The notes under the pieces were generated by a model. It was not told the origin of the DNA. It worked only from the letters and a program-made list of their open reading frames with translations, and did not search any database. The translations under genes were made by a program, and so were the position numbers. DNA of 54,042 bases from Streptomyces antarcticus (GTDB lineage Bacteria > Actinomycetota > Actinomycetes > Streptomycetales > Streptomycetaceae): contig NZ_JAPNLM010000035.1 of assembly GCF_026627255.1 (NCBI RefSeq), positions 1-54,042 of the forward strand, read 5' to 3'. Numbering within the stretch: the stretch's first letter is position 1; each line of letters opens with the position of its first letter. Positions 41,419 through 50,603 of this stretch are shown here, piece by piece.

Positions 41419-43594
41419 CCGCGCCCGCGCCGGGCCCCGCGTCCGGGCCTGCTGTCGGCCCCGCTTCCGGGCCTGCTGCCGGGCCCGCTTCCGGGCGGGC
41501 CCCCGCGCGGTGGACGCGGGCCAGGACGAGGACGGTGTCGTCGGTGGGCGGGTCGGGCAGCAGGTTCGTCAGGATGCGGTCCGCCATCACCTCCAACGGC
41601 CCGCCCGCCCGGCGGACTTCGGTGCGCAGTGCCTCAAGGCCCGCGTCGATGTCCTGGCCGCGGGACTCGATGAGGCCGTCCGTGTAGAGGACGAGGACCG
41701 CGCCGTCGGGCAGTTCCCGCTCCACCGTCCGGAAGGGCAGGCCCCCCACGCCGAGGGGGATGCCCAGGACCTCGTCGACGGTGTCGACGGTCCCGTCCGG
41801 CCGCAGGACCAGCGGCGGGGGGTGGCCGGCTCCGGCGATCCGGGCGCGGCCGGTCGTCGCGTCGTAGACGAGGTAGAGACACGTGGCCAGCTCGATGCCG
41901 GACTCCTGGGCGCAGGCGTCGAGCTCGGCGAGCAGGGCGTCCGGCCGGGCGTGGTGCGAGGCCAGCGCCTTGGTGGTGATGCGGAGCCGGCCCATGTCGG
42001 TGGCGGCGGGAACGCCGTGGCCCATCACGTCGCCGACCACGAGGGCGACCCGGTCACCCGGCAGGCTGATCACGTCGTACCAGTCGCCGCCGACCTCGGT
42101 GATGCGGCTGCCGGGCAGGTACCGGTGGGCCACCTCCACGTACGGGCTCGTGGCCAGGGCACTGGGCAGCAGGGCCCGCTGGAGGGTGAGCGATATGTCC
42201 TGGACGCGGCTGTAGAGGCGGGCGTTGTCCAGACAGATCGCGGCGCGCGAGGCGAGTTCGCCGCCCAGGCCGAGGTCGTCCTCGGTGAAGGCGGGCCGGT
42301 CCGCGGACCGGCCGAAGACGGCGAGCCCCTGCACCGTGTCCCGGGCGATGAGCGGTGCGACGAGGAGGCAGGCCACCCCGCTGTCGGACAGCAGCCGGGC
42401 GCGGGACTCGATGAGGACGGTGCGGGCGAGGAAGTCCGCGTCGACCACGGCGGACACCGGCCGGCCCGTGCGCAGCATGTCGTGGATGACCGAGCCGGGC
42501 GGGTAGCGCACCCGCTCCACTCCGCTGACGAGTTCGGTGGCCGGGGGCGGCAGGACGGTTCCCGAGGCGATCCGTCGGGTGATCAGCGGGCGGTCGGGGT
42601 CGAACCGCTCCGTCTCGTCCATCCACTCCACCACTTCGACCACGGCGCCGTCGCAGAAGTCGGGCATCACGACGTCGACCAGCTCCTGCGCCGTGCGGCG
42701 CACGTCCAGGGTGGTGCCGAGGCGCGCGGAGGCCCGGTCCAGCAGAGCGAGGCGCCGGCGTGCGGCGGTGGCTTCCAGAATGGCCCGCTCGCGGTCGGTC
42801 ACGTCCACCATCAGCCCGCCCACTCCCGGGCGGGAGCCGGCCACCCCGCTGAGCGGGAAGAAGGTGACCGACCGCACCTGGTCACGGTCCGGATGCCCCT
42901 TCGGGCGCAGGCCCACCAGCGTTCCCACCACCGGGCCCCCGCCCTCGGCGACCGCCCGGACCATGCGCCGGTACTCGCCGCCGTCGGCCATGATCATGAC
43001 CTCGTCCACGGGCCGCCCGATGTGCTCCTCCACGGGGAGCCCGTCCATGTCCGCCAGCGCCTGGTTGAGGTGGACGTACCGCAGTTCCTGATCGAGCATG
43101 ACCAGTCCGACGGGACAGGTCTCGAAGAGGGCGTCGAGGAAGGCCAGATTGGTCTTGACCCGGTCGAGTTCGCTGCTCCGGCTCGCCAGGCCCATCACCA
43201 CCGACCGCCCTGCGGCGCCCTGTACGGGGAAGACCCGGAAGCCGCACGCGAAGTCCGTGCCGTCCCGGTGCCGCGCCGTCAGCGGACCCCGCCAGTACCC
43301 CTGCGCCCGGGCCCGTTCCGCCAGGGCGGCGGCCGTCACGGCAGCCTCCGCCGGACCGCCGGCGAACAGCAGGGCGCCGGGCCGTCCCAGGACGGCGGCG
43401 GCCTCGTGGCCGAAGAGGTCCCGGGCGCCGGGCCCCCAGTAGCAGACGAGGCCGTCGTCATCGAGGCCGAAGACGGCCACCGCCACGTGCTCGAGCAGGG
43501 TCCCCGGCTCGGACCGGAACGGCCCGCCGCGGGCGTCGTCCCCCCGCCGGACCGATGGCACGAGACGCCCCTTCCAGCCGTCGTTCTGTCCCAT
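41396..43594 (-). CDS. PAS-GAF-SpoIIE serine phosphatase
   Basis: A 732-residue signalling protein. Residues about 25-150 and 155-280 are PAS-like (HVAVAVFGLDDDGLVCYWGPGARDLFG; GLVMLDQELRYVHLNQALADMDGLPVEEHIG). About 300-460 is a GAF domain. About 490-700 is the PP2C-like SpoIIE phosphatase with EVGGDWYDVISL, VVGDVMGHGVPAA and LVLYTDGLIE. Such proteins dephosphorylate anti-anti-sigma factors in partner-switching networks. The C-terminus is a low-complexity Gly/Ala/Pro tail with a repeated AGPEAGPT-like unit. The start at 43594 gives a family-like N-terminus but has no obvious ribosome site. Confidence 0.9.
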   Translation of the reverse strand: MGQNDGWKGRLVPSVRRGDDARGGPFRSEPGTLLEHVAVAVFGLDDDGLVCYWGPGARDLFGHEAAAVLGRPGALLFAGGPAEAAVTAAALAERARAQGYWRGPLTARHRDGTDFACGFRVFPVQGAAGRSVVMGLASRSSELDRVKTNLAFLDALFETCPVGLVMLDQELRYVHLNQALADMDGLPVEEHIGRPVDEVMIMADGGEYRRMVRAVAEGGGPVVGTLVGLRPKGHPDRDQVRSVTFFPLSGVAGSRPGVGGLMVDVTDRERAILEATAARRRLALLDRASARLGTTLDVRRTAQELVDVVMPDFCDGAVVEVVEWMDETERFDPDRPLITRRIASGTVLPPPATELVSGVERVRYPPGSVIHDMLRTGRPVSAVVDADFLARTVLIESRARLLSDSGVACLLVAPLIARDTVQGLAVFGRSADRPAFTEDDLGLGGELASRAAICLDNARLYSRVQDISLTLQRALLPSALATSPYVEVAHRYLPGSRITEVGGDWYDVISLPGDRVALVVGDVMGHGVPAATDMGRLRITTKALASHHARPDALLAELDACAQESGIELATCLYLVYDATTGRARIAGAGHPPPLVLRPDGTVDTVDEVLGIPLGVGGLPFRTVERELPDGAVLVLYTDGLIESRGQDIDAGLEALRTEVRRAGGPLEVMADRILTNLLPDPPTDDTVLVLARVHRAGARPEAGPAAGPEAGPTAGPDAGPGAGAATGSAGR

Positions 43595-43737
43595 CCAGTA
43601 TGCGGAGACGCTCCACCGGCCGCGCTCCGGCGCGGTGCCGCTCGCGGCCGGGTGCCGCCGTACGGCCGGGTGCAGGGGCACGGGGCCCGGCGTACGGTGG
43701 GGACGGCAGCCTCCGCGCAGGGTGACGGGAGTCCGAC

Positions 43738-44103
43738 ATGGCCGGTGAGGTCTCCTTCTTCGAGCTCGGCGTGGGCGATGCCGAGCAGGCCCGTACGTTC
43801 TTCGGCGGGCTGTTCGGCTGGGACTTCGAGCCGGGTACGACCGACGGCGGCGGTTTCGCGATCCGGACGCCCAACGTGCCTGGCGGGCTGCACGGCAACG
43901 ACTCCGGCGCGAGCCCCTACCTGTTCTTCCGGGTCGACGACATGCGGGCGGCGATCGTCCGGGTCCGCGAGCTCGGCGGCTCGGTCGACGACGTCGAGCT
44001 GGGTGGCGGCGACGAGTCGGTCGCCCGGTTCGGCCGCTTCCAGCTCTGCCAGGACGACCAGGGGACCCCGTTCGGACTGCACCAGCCGCCGCCGGGAGCC
44101 TGA
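43738..44103 (+). CDS. Glyoxalase/VOC-fold protein
   Basis: A 121-residue protein of the vicinal oxygen chelate fold: EVSFFELGVGDAEQARTFFGGLFGWDF at the start and YLFFRVDDMRAAIVRVRELGG with a terminal strand RFGRFQLCQDDQGTPFGL. It has one betaalphabetabetabeta pair, so it probably dimerises. The metal ligands of true glyoxalase I are not evident. Possible roles are small-molecule binding or resistance. Confidence 0.8.
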   Translation: MAGEVSFFELGVGDAEQARTFFGGLFGWDFEPGTTDGGGFAIRTPNVPGGLHGNDSGASPYLFFRVDDMRAAIVRVRELGGSVDDVELGGGDESVARFGRFQLCQDDQGTPFGLHQPPPGA

Positions 44104-44121
44104 AGCGCCGGTGGGGGTCCC

Positions 44122-44568
44122 TCAGTCGAGGTAGGTGAAGGGGAGCGGGTTCGTGAACTGCCCGCAGGGGGTGGCCGCGTAGACGGAGACGGTCGCTGCC
44201 GCGGGCCACGGGGGAGTGACGGCGAAGACGGAGGTGTCGCCGAGTACGACCACGTCCGCGGCCTCCCGTCCGCTGAAGCAGCCGTCGGGTCCCAGGGTGC
44301 CGAAGAGCACCCGGGTGTACGGCGTGAGGCCGGTCCCGGTGAGGGTGAGCTGGGTGCCGCCGCCGCGGGGGCCGGCGTCCGGCAGGAGCGCGACGAACTG
44401 CCCCCGCGGGGCTCCGTCCGGGGTGCCGGGGCGGACGGGGAACGCGCCGGGGGCGCAGCGCAGGGGTTCGGCGGCCTCGGCGCGCGGGGCCGAGTGGACC
44501 GGCGGCAGGGTGCACAGGGCCAGCGCGGCGAGCAGGAGCGCGGTGCGGCGGCGGGTACGCGTCGTCAG
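44122..44568 (-). CDS. Secreted IPT/TIG-domain protein
   Basis: An exported protein of about 148 residues. It begins TTRTRRRTALLLAALALCTLPPVHS, a Sec signal peptide, then RAEAAEP and a single IPT/TIG-like Ig fold (FVALLPDAGPRGGGTQLTLTGTGL to PCGQFTNPLPFTYLD). No ATG is in a suitable place. The best ribosome site, GGAAGG, stands 7 bases before a CTG codon at 44568. A GTG at 44637 or 44700 would give a long polar extension before the signal peptide and has no good site. The start is therefore unsure. Confidence 0.6.
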   Translation of the reverse strand: MTTRTRRRTALLLAALALCTLPPVHSAPRAEAAEPLRCAPGAFPVRPGTPDGAPRGQFVALLPDAGPRGGGTQLTLTGTGLTPYTRVLFGTLGPDGCFSGREAADVVVLGDTSVFAVTPPWPAAATVSVYAATPCGQFTNPLPFTYLD

Positions 44569-44843
44569 GGCGGAGCCTTCCGGGGAGGGGTCGGAACCGG
44601 AGGAGCCCGGGCCCGCCCCATCATGGGGAAGCCGCACCGTGTGAATCCAGGACAAATCGCCAATGTCGCCCACGGTCCCGCGGGGCCTCGTATGGAGCAC
44701 CGGTCCGGGAGGCTACGCGCTGTGGCGGGTACGGGTGCACAAGCCCCGGCCGCGGGCGAGACCCACCCCGGGAGCCGCACGGCACGTGCCCCGAGGCCGG
44801 TCCCCGCGCCCATCCACTCCACACCGCACGGAAGGAACCCCGC

Positions 44844-45692
44844 ATGCGGACCGTCACCCTGAACAACGGCGTAGAGATGCCCGTCCTCGGTTTCGGCGTG
44901 TACCAGATCCAGGCCGAGCAGACCGAGCGGGCCGTCAGCGACGCCCTCGCCGCCGGTTACCGCTCCCTGGACACCGCGGCCGCCTACGGCAACGAGGAGG
45001 CCGTCGGCCGTGCGATCAGGTCCAGCGGGATCCCGCGCCAGGACCTGTTCGTCACCACCAAGCTGTGGGTCTCGGACGCCGGCGAGGACAAGGCCAAGCG
45101 CGCCTTCGACACCTCACTGCGCAAGCTGGGCCTGGACCACCTCGACCTGTACCTGATCCACCAGCCCTACGGCGACGTGTACGGTTCCTGGCGCGCCATG
45201 GAAGCCCTGCACCATCAGGGCCTCGTCCGGGCGATCGGAGTCTCGAACTTCCACGGCGACCGGCTCGTCGACCTGATCGACCACAACGAGATCACCCCCG
45301 CCGTCAACCAGGTCGAGACCCACCCCTTCCACCAGCGCACCACCGACCAGGAGCTGATGCGCGAACGCGGGGTGCAGATCGAGTCGTGGGGCCCCTTCGC
45401 CGAGGGTCGCAACGACCTCTTCACCCACCCCGAGCTCAGCGGGATCGCGGCCGCACACGGCAAGTCCGTGGCGCAGGTCGTCCTGCGCTGGCTCGTCCAG
45501 CGTGACGTCGTGGTGATCCCCAAGTCGGTGCGCGCCGAGCGCATGGCCGAGAACCTCGACGTCTTCGACTTCGAGCTCGCCGCCGGGGAGATGGCGGCCA
45601 TCGCCGCCCTGGACACGGGTCAGTCGCTGTTCTTCGACCACCGCGACCCCGCCATGGTCAGCCGGCTCGGCACCCACACCCTGGACGGCTGA
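44844..45692 (+). CDS. Aldo/keto reductase
   Basis: A 282-residue AKR of the 2,5-diketo-gluconate reductase-like group. The catalytic tetrad is complete: D43 and Y48 (SLDTAAAYGNEE), K73 (TTKLW) and H106 (LYLIHQP). The C-terminal IPKSVRAERMAENLDVFDFEL binds the NADPH phosphate. It should reduce aldehydes or ketones with NADPH. GGAAGGAAC stands ahead of the ATG. No link to the peptide cluster is apparent. Confidence 0.93.
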   Translation: MRTVTLNNGVEMPVLGFGVYQIQAEQTERAVSDALAAGYRSLDTAAAYGNEEAVGRAIRSSGIPRQDLFVTTKLWVSDAGEDKAKRAFDTSLRKLGLDHLDLYLIHQPYGDVYGSWRAMEALHHQGLVRAIGVSNFHGDRLVDLIDHNEITPAVNQVETHPFHQRTTDQELMRERGVQIESWGPFAEGRNDLFTHPELSGIAAAHGKSVAQVVLRWLVQRDVVVIPKSVRAERMAENLDVFDFELAAGEMAAIAALDTGQSLFFDHRDPAMVSRLGTHTLDG

Positions 45693-45779
45693 CCCCCGTG
45701 CCGCCGTGTGGCGACCACCGGCGGCAAACCCCTGGCCAGGGGTGGCGTACCTGTTGACGTAGCGTCGCATAATGAGCCC

Positions 45780-45995
45780 GTGACCCAAGGGAATGACAGC
45801 GGTGAAGACGGCGGACAGGACGACGGCGGCATGTCCGTCATCGCGATCCCGCTCGGCCTGCTGGCCGGAGTGGTGGTGGGCGTGTTCCTCGACAACGTGG
45901 GACTCGGGCTCGCCATAGGGCTCTCCGCCGGGGCGGCGATCAGCGCGATCGGCTCCGCGCGGAGCTCTTCGGGCAGCGCGGACGACGGGGCCTGA
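45780..45995 (+). CDS. Small membrane protein
   Basis: A 71-residue protein with an acidic, Gly/Asp-rich N-terminus (TQGNDSGEDGGQDDGG) and two glycine-zipper-like hydrophobic segments (VIAIPLGLLAGVVVGVFL; LGLAIGLSAGAAISAIG). The GTG at 45780 was chosen because the acidic head fits; CATAAT lies 7 bases ahead, so a leaderless transcript is possible. Function unknown. Confidence 0.55.
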   Translation: MTQGNDSGEDGGQDDGGMSVIAIPLGLLAGVVVGVFLDNVGLGLAIGLSAGAAISAIGSARSSSGSADDGA

Positions 45996-46083
45996 CCCCC
46001 GCCCGCGGGGCCCTCTGCGGGAGGGGGCCAAAGCCGCCGGCACCCGGCGCTCCCTCCCGCGATGTGCGCGGGCCGACACCCCC

Positions 46084-46755
46084 CTAGACCGGTGATGCGA
46101 CCAGCCGGGGCCCGGGCGCTGTCCGGTCGCCCCGGTTCCGGTGCGGGGTGGTGGGGGGTGGAACGGTCGGGGGTGTGGTGTCGGTGAGGAGGGTGATGAG
46201 GGTGGTGCGGGCGCGGGCTACGCGGGAGCGGACGGTGCCGATGGGGCAGTTGATGGTGGTGGCGGCTTCGGCGTAGGGGAGGCCGAGGAGTTGGGTGAGG
46301 ATGAAGGCTTCGCGGCGTTCGGGGGTGATGGTGGTGAGGAGTTCGGCGAGGGCGATGCCGTCTTCGAAGCCGGGGATGTCGCGGTGCTGGGTTTGTTCGG
46401 CGGCGGTCTGCCAGTCGTGGTGGTGGGAGAGTCTGGGGCGGGCGGCTGCGTGGCGGAGGCTGTCGATGACGGTGCGGCGGGCGATGGAGAGGATCCAGGT
46501 GCGGGCGGAGGAGCGGCCTTCGAAGCGGTGGAGGCTGCCGAGTGCGCGGAGGAAGACGTCTTGGGTGAGGTCGTCGGCGGCTTGGGTGTCGGCGCTGAGG
46601 TAGGCGACGTAGCGCCAGACGTCGCGGTGGAGGGCGCGGGCGAAGCGGTCGGCTTTTTCGGGGTCGCCGTCGCGGGCGTCGAGGGCGAGGCGGGTGGTTT
46701 CCGCGTCGGAGTCGGGGGTGTGCCGGCAGTGCTGCGTGGTCAGGGCAGGGGTCAT
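46084..46755 (-). CDS. ECF-family RNA polymerase sigma factor
   Basis: A 223-residue sigma-70 protein with region 2 (FARALHRDVWRYVAYLSADTQAADDLTQDVFLRALG, about 40-75) and region 4 (LLTTITPERREAFILTQLLGLPYAEAATTINCPIGTVRSRVARAR). No extra C-terminal domain is present; the tail is Pro/Thr-rich. The start at 46755 has GAGGA 9 bases upstream. Codons end mostly in C and rarely in G, and GAA is common, a bias unlike the neighbours. A membrane protein upstream on the same strand could be its regulator, but it has no zinc anti-sigma motif that I can see. Confidence 0.92.
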   Translation of the reverse strand: MTPALTTQHCRHTPDSDAETTRLALDARDGDPEKADRFARALHRDVWRYVAYLSADTQAADDLTQDVFLRALGSLHRFEGRSSARTWILSIARRTVIDSLRHAAARPRLSHHHDWQTAAEQTQHRDIPGFEDGIALAELLTTITPERREAFILTQLLGLPYAEAATTINCPIGTVRSRVARARTTLITLLTDTTPPTVPPPTTPHRNRGDRTAPGPRLVASPV

Positions 46756-46902
46756 CGCCACAGGTCCTCACGGGCAGGGGGGTGTCCGGCGTCGCGCGCG
46801 GGGCGCGGGGCCGGTGAAGGGGGTACGGCCCGCCGTGGGGCGGGGCCGATGCCCGAGGCGCGGTGGACGGGAGCCGTCGGTGTGCGCTCGGGGAGCCGGC
46901 TG

Positions 46903-47661
46903 TCAGGTGACAGCGGTTCCCGTCGGGGGACCCCGTGAGGTGATGGCGTGGACGAGGAACAGCCGCCGCGGCGCGCGGCCTTGGTGGGTGCGACGGGCGT
47001 ACGGGCAGGCCCGGAGCGGCGTCGCCGACCGGTGGAGGAGCAGACGCAGCGGTGAACCGAGCCGCCCGGCGACGGCGCGCAGCACGCGGAACACGGCGCG
47101 CTCCCCGTACGCCAGCCACAGGCCGCACAGCACCGCGGCCAGCAGATGGGCGGTGAGCATCCCGGCCGGTGACAGGGCCGTCACCCCGTGGCCGCCGCCG
47201 GGCAGTGCGGTACCCGGCAGTAGTGCGACACCCGCGGTCAGGGCGGACGCCGGCTCGTGCGGGGCGGTGTGGTGCGCGTGGGCGGCGGACACCGCCAGCG
47301 GGTGGGCCGCCAAGCCGCCGAGCGCGGTCCGCGCCCCGTTGCCGCAGGTCACGTACTCGGCCCACTGGCGGGCCAGTGACGTCCCGGTCGGCAGGGAGGG
47401 GTGGACGAGCGACTGGGCCAGCGAGAACGCCGTGTGGAGCACCGCCTGGACGGCGACGGCCACCGCGCTGACGGCGAGCGGTCCGCGCTCCTGGCCGGCG
47501 AGCGCCCAGGCCGTGCCCGCCGTGCCCGCCAACCCGGCGCCCATCGCCCACCAGGGCACCGCCATTCCCGACATGAGGAGGTGGCCGGTGACGGCGAGCA
47601 GCACGCAGAGGGCCGCGAACATCGCAGCCCGTAACCCGCGCAGACAGCGGCCCGGCTTCAT
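46903..47661 (-). CDS. Multi-pass membrane protein with His-rich loop
   Basis: A 252-residue integral membrane protein. About five hydrophobic segments are visible: AAMFAALCVLLAVTGHLLMSG, WWAMGAGLAGTAGTAWALAG, VSAVAVAVQAVLHTAFSLAQ, ALTAGVALLPGTALPG and MLTAHLLAAVLCGLWLAYG. A loop reads AVSAAHAHHTAPHEP, which could bind metal. The C-terminus is basic and cytoplasmic. It lies 147 bases upstream of the ECF sigma gene in the same direction. Family unknown; a role in metal handling is only a guess from the His residues. Confidence 0.65.
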   Translation of the reverse strand: MKPGRCLRGLRAAMFAALCVLLAVTGHLLMSGMAVPWWAMGAGLAGTAGTAWALAGQERGPLAVSAVAVAVQAVLHTAFSLAQSLVHPSLPTGTSLARQWAEYVTCGNGARTALGGLAAHPLAVSAAHAHHTAPHEPASALTAGVALLPGTALPGGGHGVTALSPAGMLTAHLLAAVLCGLWLAYGERAVFRVLRAVAGRLGSPLRLLLHRSATPLRACPYARRTHQGRAPRRLFLVHAITSRGPPTGTAVT

Positions 47662-47832
47662 GGCGGGCTCATCCTCGCACCAGCCTCTCGAGCCGCGCAC
47701 GGTCGTGCGCACGTCCGGACAACTTCCCGTGGTGGAGCTCGTGTTGAACGAAGAGCGAGGGCGCGGGGTGGGGCGGCCGGAGGGCGGCGACCCGCCGCTC
47801 CACCCGACTGCCTACCCGGTCGGCCGAGACGT

Positions 47833-48354
47833 TCAACGTCCAGGGAACGGGGACTTCTGCGGAGCCGGCCCCGGAGGCGACGGCGGGCGCGTCGACCGGG
47901 CGTAACGTCCCGCCAGTTCCTCCAGGTGGGCCACCAGTTCCGGCGGACCGGTCACCGTGAACTCGTACCCGAGCATCCCGAGGTGCACGGCGATACTGTC
48001 CAGCGAATCGGCCCCGGTCTCCAGTACGCACGTGCCGGCGTCCACCGGCTCCACCACCCCCACCGCCGGGTTGACGCGCTCCAGGACGGCCGCGGCCGGC
48101 GCGTGTACGGTCACCCGGGCCCGGTGCCGCCACGCGGCGGCGGAGGCCTTGCCCGCGACGTACCGGGCGGCGTCGCCCTCCGGGTCCTCGCGGGGCGCGA
48201 ACCTGGCGCCCGCCGGGCTGCGGGGCATCAGGCGGTCGACCCGGAACAGGCGCCAGTCGTCGCGGTCGACGTCCCAGGCCACGAGGTACCAGCGGCGCCC
48301 CCAGCTGACGACGCGCTGCGGCTCCACCAGCCGCCGGGTCGCCGTCCCCGCGGT
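47833..48354 (-). pseudogene. WYL-domain transcriptional regulator, N-terminus missing
   Basis: Likeness to WYL-type regulators starts abruptly at RLVEPQRVVSWGRRWYLVAWD and runs through the C-terminal WCX part (GYEFTVTGPPELVAHLEELAGRYAR). The DNA-binding helix-turn-helix and first half of the protein are absent; upstream of about 48354 the DNA instead encodes an epoxide hydrolase fragment on the other strand. The boundary is placed to within about 20 bases. Without the HTH it cannot regulate. Confidence 0.75.
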
Positions 48355-48835
48355 AGTCCAGGACTTCCGCGACGACAAGATGGGCTTCAACGCCATCCAG
48401 TCCACCCGCCCCGAGACGGTCGGACACGCCCTGCACGACTCGCCGGTCGGCCAGCTCGCCTGGATCGTCGAGAAGTTCAAGGAGTGGACGGACCCCGCGA
48501 ACGAACTCCCCGAGGACGCCGTCGACCGCGACACCCTGCTGACCAACGTCAGTGTCTACTGGTTCACCGGAACCGCCGCTTCCTCCGCCCACCTCTACTA
48601 CGAGACGGCCCACGACCCCGCCGCCTGGGCACCCAAGGACCCCGGAACGGTTCCGACCGCCGTGGCCGTCGCCCTGCCCACCGACGTCGCGATCCGCCGG
48701 TACGCCGCACGCGACCACCACGTCGTGCGCTGGACCGAGTTCGAGCGCGGCGGGAACTTCCTCGCCCTGGAGGAGCCCGGCCTGCTGATCGAGGACGTCC
48801 GCGCGTCCTTCGCCGGCCTCGCCCGGGACGCGTAG
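48355..48835 (+). pseudogene. Epoxide hydrolase C-terminal fragment
   Basis: The plus strand reads DFRDDKMGFNAIQSTRPETV, then DSPVGQLAWIVEKFKEWTD and YYETAHDP, the C-terminal cap and end of an epoxide-hydrolase-type alpha/beta hydrolase. The N-terminal part with the catalytic Asp is missing, and the usual catalytic His (GGHF) is Asn (RGGNF). No start codon or ribosome site fits the break. It abuts the WYL fragment head to head, so one deletion probably removed both 5' halves and their shared promoter. Confidence 0.78.
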
Positions 48836-48908
48836 CGCCGGGAGGCGCCGGGGCGCCGGAGTGGGGCCCCGTCCCCAGGAGGACGGGCTCAGGTGGCGGC
48901 GTACGGGC

Positions 48909-50102
48909 TCAGGCCCCGGCGGCGCGTACCGGCCGGCGCAGCAGGTAGGCGCCCGCGGCCGTGACCAGGACGGCCATGCAGGCGATGAACACCAGCCCCG
49001 CTCCCTCCAGGCCCATCGGGCCCGACAGCACGCCGACCCCGATCACCGGTACCGAGATCCCGGTGTACGCCACCACGAACAGCGTCGAGATCACCGCCGC
49101 CCGCTGGTCCGGGGGAGCGGCCCCGGCCACCGCGGACAGCGCGCCGCGGAACGCCAGACCCTGCCCGGCCCCGCCCACCAGCGCGCTCAGCACCACCAGC
49201 GACAGCAGGTCCCACCACAGCGCTCCCGCGAGCAGCGCCAGCCCGCCGAGGAGTACGGCGCAGCCGAGCGGAAGCGAGCGCCCCACCCCGATCCTGCCGA
49301 CCGCCAGCTGCCCGGCGGTCGAGGCGAAGAAGGCCAGCGCGACGATCAGCCCGACCACGGCGCGGTTGTGGACGTCCAGGGACTCCGCGAGGAACGCCGG
49401 GCTGACCGACGTGAACACCCCGAACAGCGCGAACCCCACGAACGCGGCGATCGCCGCCGGTGCGAACACCGCCCGCACCCCCGCGGGCAGGCCGGGCCGC
49501 TGCGGACGCACCGTGCTCAGCGGCCGCCGCTTCCGTACGGTCTCCGGCAGCCACAGGAGCACGGCGGCCGACCCGGCCACCAGGACGAGGTGCACCACGT
49601 ACGGCAGGTACAGCGGCCAGGGCGCGTACTGCGCCAGTACCCCGGCGAGCAGCGGACCGCAGCCCAGGCCGCCCATGTTGGCGGCGGTCGCCACGAAGGT
49701 GGCCCGGGAGGCGCCGCCGGACGGCGCCAGCTCCATCACGTACGCCGTTGCGGCCCCCGTGAACAGGCCGGCGGACAAACCCGACAACAGCCGGCCCGTG
49801 TACAGCCAGCCCAGCCCGGTGGCGCACAGGAAACAGACGGCGCTCGCCGTCGCACACGCCAGGCCCGCCAGCAGCACCGGACGCCGGCCCACGGCGTCCG
49901 AGGCGTTGCCCGCCAGCAGCAGCACCCCGATGACCCCGAAGGCGTACACGGCGTACACGACCGTCACCATCAGCTCGGAGAACCCGAACTTCTCCTGGTA
50001 GAGGCCGTAGAGCGGGGTCGGCAGCGTGGTGCCGGCCATGCACACGGCGAACACCGCGGCGGCGAGCACACACGGGCGCCAGCCCCGGTGATCATCGTCC
50101 AT
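48909..50102 (-). CDS. MFS transporter
   Basis: A 397-residue major facilitator with about twelve hydrophobic segments. The loop 2-3 signature is GNASDAVGRRPVLLAG. It begins MDDDHRGWRPCVLAAAVFAV; an upstream GTG would add nine residues without family likeness. It is likely a proton-driven exporter of a small molecule. Its distance from the peptide cluster makes export of that product only a weak possibility. Confidence 0.88.
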   Translation of the reverse strand: MDDDHRGWRPCVLAAAVFAVCMAGTTLPTPLYGLYQEKFGFSELMVTVVYAVYAFGVIGVLLLAGNASDAVGRRPVLLAGLACATASAVCFLCATGLGWLYTGRLLSGLSAGLFTGAATAYVMELAPSGGASRATFVATAANMGGLGCGPLLAGVLAQYAPWPLYLPYVVHLVLVAGSAAVLLWLPETVRKRRPLSTVRPQRPGLPAGVRAVFAPAAIAAFVGFALFGVFTSVSPAFLAESLDVHNRAVVGLIVALAFFASTAGQLAVGRIGVGRSLPLGCAVLLGGLALLAGALWWDLLSLVVLSALVGGAGQGLAFRGALSAVAGAAPPDQRAAVISTLFVVAYTGISVPVIGVGVLSGPMGLEGAGLVFIACMAVLVTAAGAYLLRRPVRAAGA

Positions 50103-50249
50103 GCCGCCGACGGTAACGCCGCGCCCCACCGCGGCTCGGCGCGGCGTGCCCGGCGCGCCGCGAGCGGGGGAGGAGCGGCCGGTCCGTCCCGGGGCGCCCG
50201 GCCCGGCGCCCCTGTCACCCTGGTCCCCGGCGCTCGTGCGGGGTGCCGG

Positions 50250-50423
50250 TCAGCGCTTGAAGATGTCCTTCATCTTCTCCTTGGCCTGGCGGGCATCACC
50301 CTTGGCCTGTTCGGCGCGGCCCTCGGCCGTCAGCTGCTCGTTGCCCACCGCGCGGCCGGCCGTCTCCTTGAGCTTGCCCTTGGCCTGCTCGGTCTTGGCC
50401 TGGCTCTTCTCGTTCTCCGACAC
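50250..50423 (-). CDS. CsbD-family stress-response-like protein
   Basis: A 57-residue, highly charged, helical protein: MSENEKSQAKTEQAKGKLKE, then AGRAVGNEQLTAEGRAEQAKGDARQAKEKMKDIFKR. The KGKLKETAG and EGRAEQAKGD repeats are the CsbD signature. Genes of this family are commonly under general-stress sigma control; molecular function unknown. The start is GTG, with GGGAG 9 bases upstream. Confidence 0.9.
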   Translation of the reverse strand: MSENEKSQAKTEQAKGKLKETAGRAVGNEQLTAEGRAEQAKGDARQAKEKMKDIFKR

Positions 50424-50603
50424 AGCTGATCACTCCCTGGGGGATGGGAACAACGTACGCCTCCCGTCTGACCGGGATCCCGGCCCGCAAACGGAGCGGA
50501 CGGAAGAGACGGTTGTCGGCCAGAGCGACGGCCCGCCCGGTTGTGCGGGCCCGCATCGGGGGTAGGGGCGGGGGACGACAACGGACCGGTCAGAGGAGAC
50601 ATC

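Noticed and set aside
47669..48721. Single long minus-strand gene across the WYL region
   Set aside because: The frame stays open by base composition, but likeness to WYL proteins begins only near 48350, where plus-strand epoxide hydrolase coding takes over.
47957..48835. A full 292-residue plus-strand gene for the hydrolase
   Set aside because: The first 130 codons are the antisense of the WYL fragment; only the part after about 48355 resembles a hydrolase.
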